This document shows, piece by piece, positions 32,108-42,385 of a stretch of DNA of 64,000 nucleotides. The position numbers and the translations under genes are program-made. The stretch's first letter is position 1. Each line of letters begins with the position of its first letter. Under the pieces are notes generated by a model. That model saw only the letters and a list, made by a program, of their open reading frames with translations, made no database searches and had not been told where the DNA came from. Source of the stretch: Dactylonectria macrodidyma (taxonomy: Eukaryota > Ascomycota > Sordariomycetes > Hypocreales > Nectriaceae); the NCBI GenBank assembly GCA_020744425.1, contig JAGMUV010000004.1:868001-932000 (forward strand), in the 5' to 3' direction.

Positions 32108-35100
32108 TCAATCGGTGGCCTCCTGACCACCACCGAGGAGCTCAAGTACCTTGTTGACAACCGCACTGGGATATCCGCGGGTGAGCATTTCTCCAACAAC
32201 ACCCTTGGCCTGATCCCGCTGCTCAACAGCCAGATAGGCGCGAGTCATGGCCTCATAGGTGCTAGGCTCACGCTTCTCCCGACCCACGGCATCGTAAATC
32301 TGCTGTGCCTTCTCGATCTTCTTGTCGGCGGCCCAGCCATGAATGAGGGTGTTTGCGATGTAGGGAGTCAACTCAACACGCTGGCGTCGCATCTGTTGCA
32401 ACACAGCCTCGGTGGCAGACACTTCGTGATTAGCGACCATGGCTTCGAAAAGGGCCTGGTAAAGGCTAGCGTTGACCGGAACCAGAGACTCCTTGACGAT
32501 AGAATCAAACATCTTGCGAGCACCCTCCATGTCGTGCATGACACATCCCCGAGCGTGGATCAAGGAGGCGTAATGGACGGGCTCAACTCGCTGACCAGAG
32601 TTTCGAATCATGCTCAAGACTTCTTCGGCGGCATTCATGTCGACAGGCTCGAGAGTGGCATGGGTATCAACCAACAGCTTGTAGGTGTGGGCGGTCGGGG
32701 CAATGCCCTTGGCCTTCATACGCTCATAGTAAGCCAAAACCTTAGTCTTGTCTCGCTTGGTGGTCAAAAAGAATTGCATCATGCTGTTGTAAGGGGCAGG
32801 CCGGGCCTTGTAGTTAGGCATAGCCTCCATTTCGTCAAACAGCTCCTCCGCAAACTTCTCATCGCTGACCCGACAGAGGGCGTTGACAATGGTACCGTAG
32901 GTAACAGATGTAGGTTTGATGCCCAAGGCTCGCATCTCGGCAAAATAGAAGAGGCAATCATCAATGCGTCGGGCCTTGCCAAGCTTACCAATGAGCGCAT
33001 TATACAGAAACGAGCTGGGGTCAACGCCCTCGGCCTTCGCACGGTGGAAGATGCGAACAGCCTCAGAGGCTTCATCAAAAGTCTTGGTCGAATCCTTGAG
33101 GGTAGTGATGTACAGGCCAAAGGTGTTGGCGGATGGAGTGGCTCCCATCTCCAACAGCTCTTGGTGGAACTGCTCGGCGCGTCCACGGTTGCCCATGGTG
33201 AGGCAGGCACCAACCATAGCGTCGAGGATGCTAGACCAACCATATCTGACAACTGCGTACTGGGGCTGGAGGGGCATATCGGTGCGAGCCATGGCGAGGA
33301 TGTCGTGGCAGAGATCGATCTTACCGTCTCGGGCGGCAGCGGAAATCAGTTTAGCGTAAGTAATGTATCGAGGGTGTCGGCCGGCACGTCGCATGTTTCG
33401 GAATCGGTTAAGAGCATCGCTCAAGCGGGGACCCTTGCGGCCATGGCTACCTTCGAGATCGTCGGCAATAAGCGACGATCCCTTGAAGTCGGTGTTGTGG
33501 GCATAAGGATCAAAGGTGTCCTCGAAGCTAGAAACGGTCGGGGTTGAAAGATACGGAGATGTGGATTGCTGGTGGAAGCTGGAAACCTGAGAAGCCATCT
33601 CGCGGGGATCGGCAATGCCTCGGGTCTCCATGTACCGCGCAATGAACTCAACGCCCTCATCGATCTCTTCCAAAAGGTGAGGCCGGGCATCGGACTCGAG
33701 AGATCGGATGCGCTGGAACATCATCTCGGACTGGGCCAAGCCCTCCGCAACCTGACCGGAACCAATTAAGGCGACGGCGTACATAGCAGTGGGCTCAATG
33801 AAAGAAGCAGTGGCTCGCACCTCGGGGTTGCTTAGAACGCTCCAGTACTTGGCAGCAGCAGCAACATCACCCTCACGAACGCTCATGGCGAGAAGGGACA
33901 TGGCCGGAGTGGCCAAGTCATCAAAGTAAGCTGGGATACTGGAGTAGGCGGCAACGGCAGTGCCCTTGTCATCCTTATCCGCAGAAATGATGGCGATCTG
34001 ACTGAAGGCTTTGGCGCGGGCTTCAGTTTCAACAGCCTGGGCCCAGTGGAAAGCCTCCTGGTAGATACCACGGGAAATAAAGCCCTTGACAAAGCCAGTC
34101 GTGACCAAGGCGTCCTTGATGTCGGCAGCACGGACACCGTACTCACCAACAATCTTCTGGAAGAACTTCATGGCACCCTCGATTTTATCGGTGATCACGT
34201 AGGCGTTGATAACGGCGGCGTAGACTTCAGCATCCAATCGGTCGTGGAGGGTCTCCTGACCCTCATCGTTGGCAATGGCTAGATTGCGGTACTCATTGTA
34301 GCACTCGACGGCACTGATCAAATCCCCTGAAGTAGCAAAAGCAGTGATCATGGTGGGGAAGACTGCGGCAAATGGAACGATCTGATTGGCCTCCATGTGC
34401 TCAAAGAGTCGAAGCATGTCAGTAGATCGTCCGGCTTGAGCACAAGCCGAAATCAGCTGATGGTAAGTCTCGGCAGAGTACATGGCCACGTCGGTATCAA
34501 CCGAGGTATCGAACAACTTGACCGCAAGATCCAGGCGGTCGTCCTCACTCAGGATGGCGTGCTCAAGCTCGTGCGAAGCAAACATGAACTTTCCAGGCTC
34601 GTCCATACCACCAAAGCGCACTCGCTTATCCTCCAAAACAGATTTCAACTCGGCAACCTCAAGACACCGGGATGCCAAGAGACCAACCAGAATGTTGAAG
34701 GTGTCGGCATCAGGAGACACTCTCCTTCGGAGCATGTCGGCATAGACATCGAGAGCCTTGGAGACGATCTCAATCTTGTTGATAGGAATGTGAATCGCAG
34801 CCACAAGGAGGGCATTGTAGGCGCTTGCAATAGGTTGGACACCGGTCGCCAACATAGCCTCAAACACAGCTGGGATTTCGGCATAGCGGCCACTCTCAGA
34901 TAGCTTGTGGAGGTGGTCGGCGTATGATTGAGACTGTGGATCGGCCGGAGGGGTGGCACTGCGAGCCACGCTTGCCGGAGTTCGCGATCTTTCAATCGCG
35001 GGAGATCGGGTCTGGGAGTCCAGGGCTGAGCCTGGTCGTCCAGTTGCGGTCGCATTTTCAGAGGCCTCCTGGATACTCCGCGCTTCAATCTCTTTCTCTA

Positions 35101-35620
35101 GGGCAGCATCAATGTGGGCAAGAGCCGCCAGGTCCTCGAAGGAGAGGTTAGACTCGAGCTCAGCATCTTCAATGACGGCATGCTCTCCATCAAAACCAGA
35201 GGCTCTATCCTTGGTGAGGATGGAGGCCGCGGAAGGCTTCCATTCGAGGCTTTTGGGGAACTCAAACTGAGTCCATTCAGGTTCGACTTCACCGGCAGCC
35301 TGCTGCTGTTGCTGCTGCTGCTGCAGAGCCTCAAAGTAATCGTCTAGACCTCCATGGTTGGGACTGGGTCGGTGCTCGGAGAGACCGGAAACGACAACTC
35401 TCTCGGTGTGGAAGGCCGAGTGCAGCTGGAGGTTGGAGAGGCGGCCGAGACGAGACTTGGTGGTCCGGCGAGTGAAGACGGGGCGGTTCTGGGAGTTGAG
35501 GACGTGGGGGTGAGCGGCGGCGACAACGGACTGGGCGTAACCGTGGGTGGTGATAGACTTTGCGAATGTTGATCCTTGACGGACGAAATTCGAGTAAAGG
35601 GAGGAGTAGATAGTGGGCAT
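32108..35620 (-). CDS. Large mitochondrial pentatricopeptide repeat (PPR) protein
   Basis: Intronless gene of 1170 residues. The N-terminus (MPTIYSSLYSNFVRQGSTFA), rich in Ser, Arg and hydrophobic residues without early acidic residues, resembles a mitochondrial presequence. A poly-Gln run of eight residues lies near residue 100, encoded by CTG/CAG-rich DNA. Degenerate 35-residue helical repeats fill the protein from about residue 240. Recognisable units include SGRYAEIPAVFEAMLATGVQ, KARRIDDCLFYFAEMRALGI and KVLAYYERMKAKGIAPTAHT. Each repeat would form a helical pair that reads RNA. Such fungal proteins stabilise or activate translation of mitochondrial transcripts; homologues are sometimes labelled CYA5-like (COX1 expression in Neurospora), but I cannot confirm that specific target. 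Its promoter lies in a 3.5-kb gene-free region that it shares with DBP7. Confidence 0.87.
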   Translation of the reverse strand: MPTIYSSLYSNFVRQGSTFAKSITTHGYAQSVVAAAHPHVLNSQNRPVFTRRTTKSRLGRLSNLQLHSAFHTERVVVSGLSEHRPSPNHGGLDDYFEALQQQQQQQQAAGEVEPEWTQFEFPKSLEWKPSAASILTKDRASGFDGEHAVIEDAELESNLSFEDLAALAHIDAALEKEIEARSIQEASENATATGRPGSALDSQTRSPAIERSRTPASVARSATPPADPQSQSYADHLHKLSESGRYAEIPAVFEAMLATGVQPIASAYNALLVAAIHIPINKIEIVSKALDVYADMLRRRVSPDADTFNILVGLLASRCLEVAELKSVLEDKRVRFGGMDEPGKFMFASHELEHAILSEDDRLDLAVKLFDTSVDTDVAMYSAETYHQLISACAQAGRSTDMLRLFEHMEANQIVPFAAVFPTMITAFATSGDLISAVECYNEYRNLAIANDEGQETLHDRLDAEVYAAVINAYVITDKIEGAMKFFQKIVGEYGVRAADIKDALVTTGFVKGFISRGIYQEAFHWAQAVETEARAKAFSQIAIISADKDDKGTAVAAYSSIPAYFDDLATPAMSLLAMSVREGDVAAAAKYWSVLSNPEVRATASFIEPTAMYAVALIGSGQVAEGLAQSEMMFQRIRSLESDARPHLLEEIDEGVEFIARYMETRGIADPREMASQVSSFHQQSTSPYLSTPTVSSFEDTFDPYAHNTDFKGSSLIADDLEGSHGRKGPRLSDALNRFRNMRRAGRHPRYITYAKLISAAARDGKIDLCHDILAMARTDMPLQPQYAVVRYGWSSILDAMVGACLTMGNRGRAEQFHQELLEMGATPSANTFGLYITTLKDSTKTFDEASEAVRIFHRAKAEGVDPSSFLYNALIGKLGKARRIDDCLFYFAEMRALGIKPTSVTYGTIVNALCRVSDEKFAEELFDEMEAMPNYKARPAPYNSMMQFFLTTKRDKTKVLAYYERMKAKGIAPTAHTYKLLVDTHATLEPVDMNAAEEVLSMIRNSGQRVEPVHYASLIHARGCVMHDMEGARKMFDSIVKESLVPVNASLYQALFEAMVANHEVSATEAVLQQMRRQRVELTPYIANTLIHGWAADKKIEKAQQIYDAVGREKREPSTYEAMTRAYLAVEQRDQAKGVVGEMLTRGYPSAVVNKVLELLGGGQEATD

Positions 35621-38600
35621 TTAGATGGCGCCTATAGCGGGAGAGGAGACTTAAGTCGCGTCTCAGTCAGCATCAGGATCTGAAGGGGAGTCAATGGATC
35701 ATGTGAGGTTGTCGTGCCTCAGGACCACGAAAAGCTGGAGTCAAAATCGAATGATAATGAGATCGTAGTCGGGCTAGATTTTTTTGGGGGGAGGGGGTGA
35801 GGAAAGTGTGTGGTGAGGTGGGCCAATGGAAAGCCGTGACTTACATGGGGAAGAAAGAAGGATATCAATTGCAGGTTCATTTGACAGCGCAACAGCCGTC
35901 AAACAAACGCGCAGAGCAGATTAGAGAAAGAATGGTGAGAGGAAGAAGGAGGAATGGGAAAACGGAGGAGAAGCAGTAGAAAGAAAAACCTAGACTCGAG
36001 AAGATTCTCTGTCTGGGGTCGATTGGATAAAGTGTGTGGTTTTCCTGGGAGGAAAAGACGAGGATACGGCGTGGGGACCCAAGCTTCGGACGGGGGGAGG
36101 GCTGCTTTTTTTCTTTGCCTGAGGTGGGTACAGAGGATACGTATCTTTTTTACTCAGAGGCCCGTATGCCGGTATGTCTTGTACCCATCATGGATCCATG
36201 CGCAAGGAGGCACCTCAGCGGTGGAGGACGTAGGGTGGAGGGTGGGAAGGATGCACCGAAGTTGTGGGGTGGAGGGCTTGGTGCCAACCGTTGGAGCTTC
36301 GTCTTGTCCGAGGCCAGAACCAAATGGACAAGGTACCAGCCCCAGGCAGAACTGCTGGAGATGGTACATCGAGTTCGAAGCACAATCCGAACCCAGCAAC
36401 GGACACAATGCGCGGCTTTCGGCGCGGACTTAGTGCAATGTGAGTGTGGGTGGACTCGGAGCGGGCTGTTGTGTTAGTGGGCGTGGCTTCTGGAATGACT
36501 CAAGCCTTGTCCCTGTCCCTCCGTGTCTTTCCCTGTGACTCCCCTGTCGGCCGTCCCTCTCGGTCGCTGACGCTCACTGGCACACGGGCACACTCAGTGG
36601 CTTCCTACGTGCATACGACGTACGTAAGGTGGTATTTCCTCTGTGCACTTCGTTTTTCGCGTTCGGCAGGGGACGCTTGATCCCTCGCTCCCCGGTGAGG
36701 ACGCCGCCGCGGGGGGACGCCGGAACTCCACAGGCGGGCTGTCACGGCCACGCACTCATCCACACACACACACACCCACACCTTTTTCTGTCGTTTCAAC
36801 CACACACGAGCAAAGAGACAAGATCCCTGGGCCATTGCCAATGGAAGAAGTCGCTGGAAGGCAGTCGCTGGAAGGCAGTCGTCTTCAGCTCCCTGTTACC
36901 GCTCTGCAGGGAACCATCCTGGCGGAACTCGCCTCTGGTCCGGGGCACTTTCTGTTCTTTTGCCCGATGCGCTATGGATCCGAAGTTCGCGGTGAGTTAT
37001 CAATTCGCTCGACATATCCACCAAGTGGCTTTTTTTTTTTTCCTTTCTGCTATCCACGGGAATGCATTGGCGATGATCCATATCAACAGTAGCGGTGTCG
37101 ATCACAGTGACTCTATCGCCTAAAGTTCAGTACGTAGTACAAGACCTTCAGCCATCACGCGACCCTCCAAGGTCACAACATGGCATGCGCGTTAAATGAC
37201 GACAATTTTTCCAAATACACACGGCCGGACGGAACGAACTTTACGACGGTGAACGCAGCCCCAAATGGTCTCAAGACTCAAAAAGTTGCCTTGGGGCGGG
37301 TGCAATGGTGGCCAGGGCGAGAACAAACCGGTGGCGCTAGGTCATCCCTGCTGGCGCTGCACCCAATTCCCTGGTCTGGCTTCCCGTTGCTGGTGGGCCT
37401 AAGGGAGAAGCCGGAATCTTCGCCAGCCCCAAACTAACCACAGGTCCACCGCAAGCCAGCCTGTCGGGTTGCACCCAGATGACCCGAATTTACTTACTCC
37501 TACCAACCAGAAATCGAGGGTTAGCTCCAAGGGCGTAAATCACCAAGGCAATTTCTAGTGTTGTGTCTTTCTTGTGTCCTTCCTGCCGCCTGTTGATGTG
37601 TCTCTGGAGTCTCTCTCAGCTCTCCTTGCGTCCATGGAACAGTAGTGGGTCAGTGAAGCGCCCGCCTGGAAAGACAATGCTAGCTGACGCCAGCTTTCTC
37701 GGCTATTCCAGCTGTTTTTCTCGGCGTGTGAGTGGCGCACGCGAGACATCACCACATCTGCGCAGGCGTTACGAAAGTCTTGCGGCGGATATCAAACGAG
37801 GCTTGTTCCCGTGATTTCCACCTACCGGGAGCGGATGGCTTATTCGCCTACTTGCTCCGGCGTTCCAAACCCGCCCCGGCATCTCCACCGTTCAGCCATC
37901 AATGTCAAATTGTCAATTGCAACATACGTAGCCACAAAACTCAAAGGATCAGCCAGTTGTGCCCTAGGCAGTGCCTCAAACGTCAGCACCGGCCACGCTT
38001 AGCCCTGGCGCGTGGGAAGCGCAAAGTGGGCGCCGCAGGGAACCACAGGGCTGCAGTTTTCGATCCGTCACATGGACCAGGGCGACGAAAAAGTCCCGTT
38101 TTGTTGCCGGATGTCACGGAGTTGACTGCTCGCTGACATATGCCTTGTCTCTCGTCAACTCTCCGCCGCTTGTTTCGTTGCGCCGAGCTCGACCGGATTT
38201 AAAACTGCATCGGCATTTTCACAGCCCCGCGCTCCGGTCCCCGTCTCGGTCATGCATAGCCGATTTGACATGCGCACAACGCACCCACTCCGTTGAACAA
38301 AAGCTGTCATGCTCGTCAATAGCGACTCGGTGATTTCCTGAAGAAGCGAATGAGTTCGGAGTACATGGACACGTCTATCATTTAAATCAATTGCAGCTTG
38401 ATAGCAGACCTTTCAAGACAGTGGCGTGGCGACTAGATGCAATGTTTTTTTGTTGGTGCTGCGGTTCCTAATAATAAGACTTGTGATAACCTTGGCACAC
38501 ACTGCGAAGCCTGCGAACTACGAATACATAAACGAAAATATTGCATTACGGTGCATTTGCATGCCTCCATTCGCGCTTACGCGCTAGAACCGGGGATTCG

Positions 38601-39150
38601 AGATTCTACGGAATGGGAATGCATCGCGTCATGAGGAGCTCGGTCCTCCGATTCGCACTTGATTCTTTTGGAAATGTTCAATACCTGCGTACGGACAATA
38701 ATCCAAGTCCGGAGATCTCGATCCAATCTCTCGAGGAGTCACTGCTCTGGCGGGGACACCCGAGCTTACACGTCACTTGACAGAGGATGAACCCGGCATT
38801 CGGATCGAGGCTGACCAGGCCAGTTTCGCGGCATCTGCATTGAAGCATCCCAAATTTCTACAGGCGGTGCATCACCCAACAGCTTCAGCATGTAAATCGA
38901 GCCCTCCGAATGTTCTTGATACAAGCACGTAGCCTGATGCAGGCAGTCTCGATACGCCGTGGTCATGAAGCCCCACATGACTCAGCTGGACGGACTAATG
39001 ACAAGTGTGGAGAAGACATGGGCTGAGATAAGATAAGATAAGATATTGGTACGATAAGCAACGGAAAAAATGCCCCAAAACTTTTTCCACGATCGCATCG
39101 CATACTGAAAGCCCCACCTCACCTCAACGACCTGTGTGGCATTTGACATC
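35621..39150. other. 3.5-kb gene-free divergent region between PPR gene and DBP7
   Basis: The largest intergenic gap in the window. Frames up to about 164 codons occur, but their translations are low-complexity and have no family resemblance. A CA microsatellite is at 36756-36782. It may conceal unrecognised non-coding RNA or a lineage-specific gene with several exons. Nothing can be supported. Confidence 0.5.
36756..36782. repeat. CA dinucleotide microsatellite
   Basis: Roughly eleven CA units, interrupted once by CC, lie inside the long gap between the PPR gene and DBP7. Confidence 0.85.
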
Positions 39151-41427
39151 ATGGCGGACGATGGCATGCTTCTAAACTTCGATCTGGGCTCTGGTCCTAT
39201 CAAGCCCCAAGTCAAGTTCAAAGGCGGCCGCTGGCGGGACAGGAAGCAGGCTGAGAAATCGGCAAGGCTGGCCTCCTCAGGACAAGAACGCCCCAGGCCT
39301 TCCAGAGATGAAGACGACCAGAGATCATCAAAACGCCAGAGGACCGAAAACGATGGATTCAATCGTGGCTTCGATTACAAGTCTTCCTCGAGATTTGGTT
39401 CCAGAGAAAGATCCTACGGCGGTGACGGCCCGACAGGTCAGCATCGAAACCAGGGTTCAGATCCCAAGAGGACTGGAGGTCAGGTCATCTCACGACTCTT
39501 TTCCTTCAATCCAGCTCAAAAGACCGAGCTGGATAAGGAAGAAACAACCGAATGGACTGCTCCGGAGGCAACGAATGCGCCACTCTCCGACAGCTTTGCG
39601 TCCTTGACCATTTCCTCCCGCCTTGTGGAGGAGCTTAAGAAGTTGAACCTGGAACGCCCCACCGCCATCCAAAAGAAGGTTATCCCGCACATGCTATCAA
39701 ACAGTGCAGACGCTTTTGTTCAGGCTGAGACTGGTTCCGGAAAGACCTACTCTTACCTCCTACCAATCCTGCATCGCGTACTTCTCCTCAGTGAACGGGG
39801 CGGAGCCCAGGTTCACCGAGACTCTGGAGTGTTTGCCATCATCGTTTCTCCGACCCGCGAGCTCGCTAAACAGACGCATGCTGTACTTGAGCAACTCATT
39901 CGACCCTTCCCTTGGCTTGTGTCCACGGCGATCACTGGAGGAGAGTCAAAAAAGGCCGAGAAGGCACGCATTCGCAAAGGAGTCAATTTCCTTGTCGCAA
40001 CCCCTGGACGACTAGCAGATCACATTGACAACACCAAAGCACTCAGTCTCAGCACTACAAGATGGCTTATTCTGGATGAAGGCGACCGCCTTATGGACCT
40101 AGGCTTTGAGGATGATCTGAAAAAGGCAATTGACGCACTCAAGAGGATTGATGTTTCGGACAAGCTTCCGGACGGAACTCCTCTCAAGTCTCTTCCTGAG
40201 CGACGAGTAACCGTTCTTTGCTCCGCCACAATGAAGATGAATGTACAGAAACTAGGCGAGATGAGTTTGGCGGATGCGACCTTCTTAGCTGCCGAGAAGG
40301 AGGCCGATGACAACCTCAAGGACGGTGATGAAAAGGCCATGAAGGCTCCTGCGCAGCTTCATCAGTCTTACACCATTACCCCAGCCAAACTCCGACTTGT
40401 CACATTAATCTCTTTCCTCAAATCTACCTTCTCCCGTCGTGGCCGTACAATGAAGGCCATTGTCTTTATATCCTGTGCCGATTCGGTAGATTTCCACTAC
40501 GAACTCTTGAGGGATCCAACAAAGACTGAGGCACCTGCCTCTGGGTCGAAAGATGCGGAATCTATTTCAAAAACTGTGTCAAAATCCGCGTACATCACTT
40601 CCCCCGCCAGCCCCGAAGTTGTTCTCCACAGAATGCACGGCTCATTGTCTCAGCCAGTCCGTACCGCCACCATTCGAGCATTTTCAGAGTGCAAGTTGCC
40701 CTCGCTACTCATTACCACCGATGTGTCCTCCCGAGGTCTCGATATTCCCTCGGTTGACCTTGTCATTGAGTATGATCCCGCTTTCAGCTTCGCTGATCAC
40801 ATCCATCGTGTTGGTCGAACTGCTCGTGCGGGACGACCTGGCGATGCCCTGCTGTTCTTATTGCCTGGTACCGAGGAGGGCTACATTAAACTGCTAAACG
40901 CTTCAACTCCGCCGACACCTCAGCCATACGACTCGATTCTTCAAAAGGGAATGATGACGAAACTCGAGTTCCCTGTCGAAACCTCAGCCGCCATTGTCGA
41001 TGGTCAGTCCTACCATGACAAGGCCGAGACACTACAACTTCACATCGAGCAACGTCTTCTCAACGAAGCCAAGAACCTGGAGCTTGCCCGCAACGGCTTC
41101 AAATCGCACATCCGAGCGTATGCCACTCACATCAAGGAAGAACGCTCCCACTTTAATATCTCCGAGCTTCATCTAGGTCACACGGCAAAGAGTTACGGTC
41201 TGAGAGAGGCGCCCGGTGGTATTGGCGCTGGCGTGGAACGGAAGACGAAGAAACGACCGTTCAAGAGTGTGGGCAGGGGCACAGGCAAGGACTCCAGCAA
41301 GAAAACGACCAGGGACGCGGGTGACGACACAGAGCAGTCCAGAAGCGAGCGGCCCCCGCGCGATATCATCAAGATGAAGAGCATGATGCTAATGAGTTCA
41401 ACTGCGGATGAATTCAACATCGGTTAA
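39151..41427 (+). CDS. DBP7: ATP-dependent RNA helicase DBP7
   Basis: DEAD-box helicase of early 60S ribosome assembly in the nucleolus. Intronless, 758 residues from the ATG at 39151 (MADDGMLLNFDLGSG); the open frame extends upstream only from a GTG. A basic, disordered N-terminus of about 130 residues precedes the Q-motif region (FASLTISSRLVEELKKLNLE, RPTAIQ). Helicase motifs follow in order: AETGSGKT (I), PTRELAKQ (Ia), TPGRLADH (Ib), DEGD (II, the variant usual in DBP7), CSATM (III), SSRGLDIPSV (V) and HRVGRTARAG (VI). A spacer rich in Lys and Asp separates motif III from the second RecA fold, also typical. The C-terminus ends with the expected Lys-rich extension. It works in the same pathway as NMD3 nearby, but they are not co-transcribed. 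Confidence 0.95.
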   Translation: MADDGMLLNFDLGSGPIKPQVKFKGGRWRDRKQAEKSARLASSGQERPRPSRDEDDQRSSKRQRTENDGFNRGFDYKSSSRFGSRERSYGGDGPTGQHRNQGSDPKRTGGQVISRLFSFNPAQKTELDKEETTEWTAPEATNAPLSDSFASLTISSRLVEELKKLNLERPTAIQKKVIPHMLSNSADAFVQAETGSGKTYSYLLPILHRVLLLSERGGAQVHRDSGVFAIIVSPTRELAKQTHAVLEQLIRPFPWLVSTAITGGESKKAEKARIRKGVNFLVATPGRLADHIDNTKALSLSTTRWLILDEGDRLMDLGFEDDLKKAIDALKRIDVSDKLPDGTPLKSLPERRVTVLCSATMKMNVQKLGEMSLADATFLAAEKEADDNLKDGDEKAMKAPAQLHQSYTITPAKLRLVTLISFLKSTFSRRGRTMKAIVFISCADSVDFHYELLRDPTKTEAPASGSKDAESISKTVSKSAYITSPASPEVVLHRMHGSLSQPVRTATIRAFSECKLPSLLITTDVSSRGLDIPSVDLVIEYDPAFSFADHIHRVGRTARAGRPGDALLFLLPGTEEGYIKLLNASTPPTPQPYDSILQKGMMTKLEFPVETSAAIVDGQSYHDKAETLQLHIEQRLLNEAKNLELARNGFKSHIRAYATHIKEERSHFNISELHLGHTAKSYGLREAPGGIGAGVERKTKKRPFKSVGRGTGKDSSKKTTRDAGDDTEQSRSERPPRDIIKMKSMMLMSSTADEFNIG

Positions 41428-42106
41428 AAGCGAATTATAGAGGTACTAGTCACATTTCATTTCCATAAGATCTATTGCTTTTTGGCATGTGAAGCGAGGG
41501 CGCGGTTAATGATGGGAAATATCTGCAATCCTTGTCAAGCTGAACAGATGTCATGATCAAGGCACCAAGTTATGCAAAGTATTTACTTTCCATTGTTCAG
41601 TTGCATCATAGATATGTAAGAGAAACCCCGAGAAGATGTGAATCCCATCTCGGAGGGCTGCGTGAGATGGATTAACCTTTGCCCACAACACCCCTACCCT
41701 ACATAATCGCGATCATGGGTTCCAACCTGACGACATACCACAAGCACAAGGTAGCACTCTGGTAATAATACGCGCAACCCCTTCTGCGAGGACGTCATTT
41801 TAGATGTAAATGGAGGGGTTGTTGGACAAATGTTGCTCCAATGAGGTGGGTGAAGATGACTGCCAGGAATGTTAGTTGACGTCATCTTCCAAGGGACCAT
41901 CCAGGGATCCCACCCCTACGTAATACGTAGAGAATACCGTCAGGTTTAAATGGCAACAATCTCCCAACATCGGGGACGAAAACCTAAACAAACCATTATC
42001 CTCAGTCACCCAACACCTCTTTGTTCACATCAAAACCAGGGCAAAGCAAACACAACAACTTCTTATCTACAATCCTCTACAACCCTCAAGACATCAACCA
42101 CACAAG
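41428..42106. other. Intergenic region between DBP7 and the glycine-zipper gene
   Basis: About 680 bp. From about 41990 to 42106 it is CA-rich and pyrimidine-rich, like a strong fungal 5' leader. No gene supported. Confidence 0.6.
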
Positions 42107-42385
42107 ATGAACAACAACAACAACAAAACCGCAACCGACCAAGCCACCGGCGCGGCTAACTTCCTCACGAGCACGCTGGGCAACACTATTGGTGGTGTTG
42201 GACGTACTGTCGGCGGCATCACTGGCGCGGCTACTCGTGGCCTTGGCGACACGGTGACGAGCGTCACGGGCGATGTTGGACGACCTCTCGGCGATGGCCT
42301 AGGCAACCTCGGCACAGGTGTCGAGAACGGACTAGGCAGCGTGTCCAAGGGCGTTGAGAACGCGGGCCAGTGGAAAAAACAGTAA
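42107..42385 (+). CDS. Small glycine-zipper-rich protein of unknown function
   Basis: Intronless gene of 92 residues. After an Asn run (MNNNNNKT, from an AAC trinucleotide repeat), nearly the whole protein consists of imperfect repeats with Gly spaced by three or four residues: TLGNTIGGVGRTVGGITGAA, RGLGDTVTSVTGDVG, LGDGLGNLGTGVENGLGSVS. Cysteine and aromatic residues are almost absent apart from one Trp near the end. There is no signal peptide. Such patterns can form amphipathic helices or glycine-zipper membrane associations and recall LEA-like stress proteins. Similar short proteins are, as far as I recall, common and unnamed in filamentous ascomycetes. The CA-rich upstream leader and good ATG context (CACAAGATG) support expression. 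Confidence 0.68.
   Translation: MNNNNNKTATDQATGAANFLTSTLGNTIGGVGRTVGGITGAATRGLGDTVTSVTGDVGRPLGDGLGNLGTGVENGLGSVSKGVENAGQWKKQ

Noticed and set aside
36629..37123. Overlapping 149- to 164-codon frames (+)
   Set aside because: Their translations are dominated by CA-repeat-encoded His/Thr and show no domains; probably chance frames.
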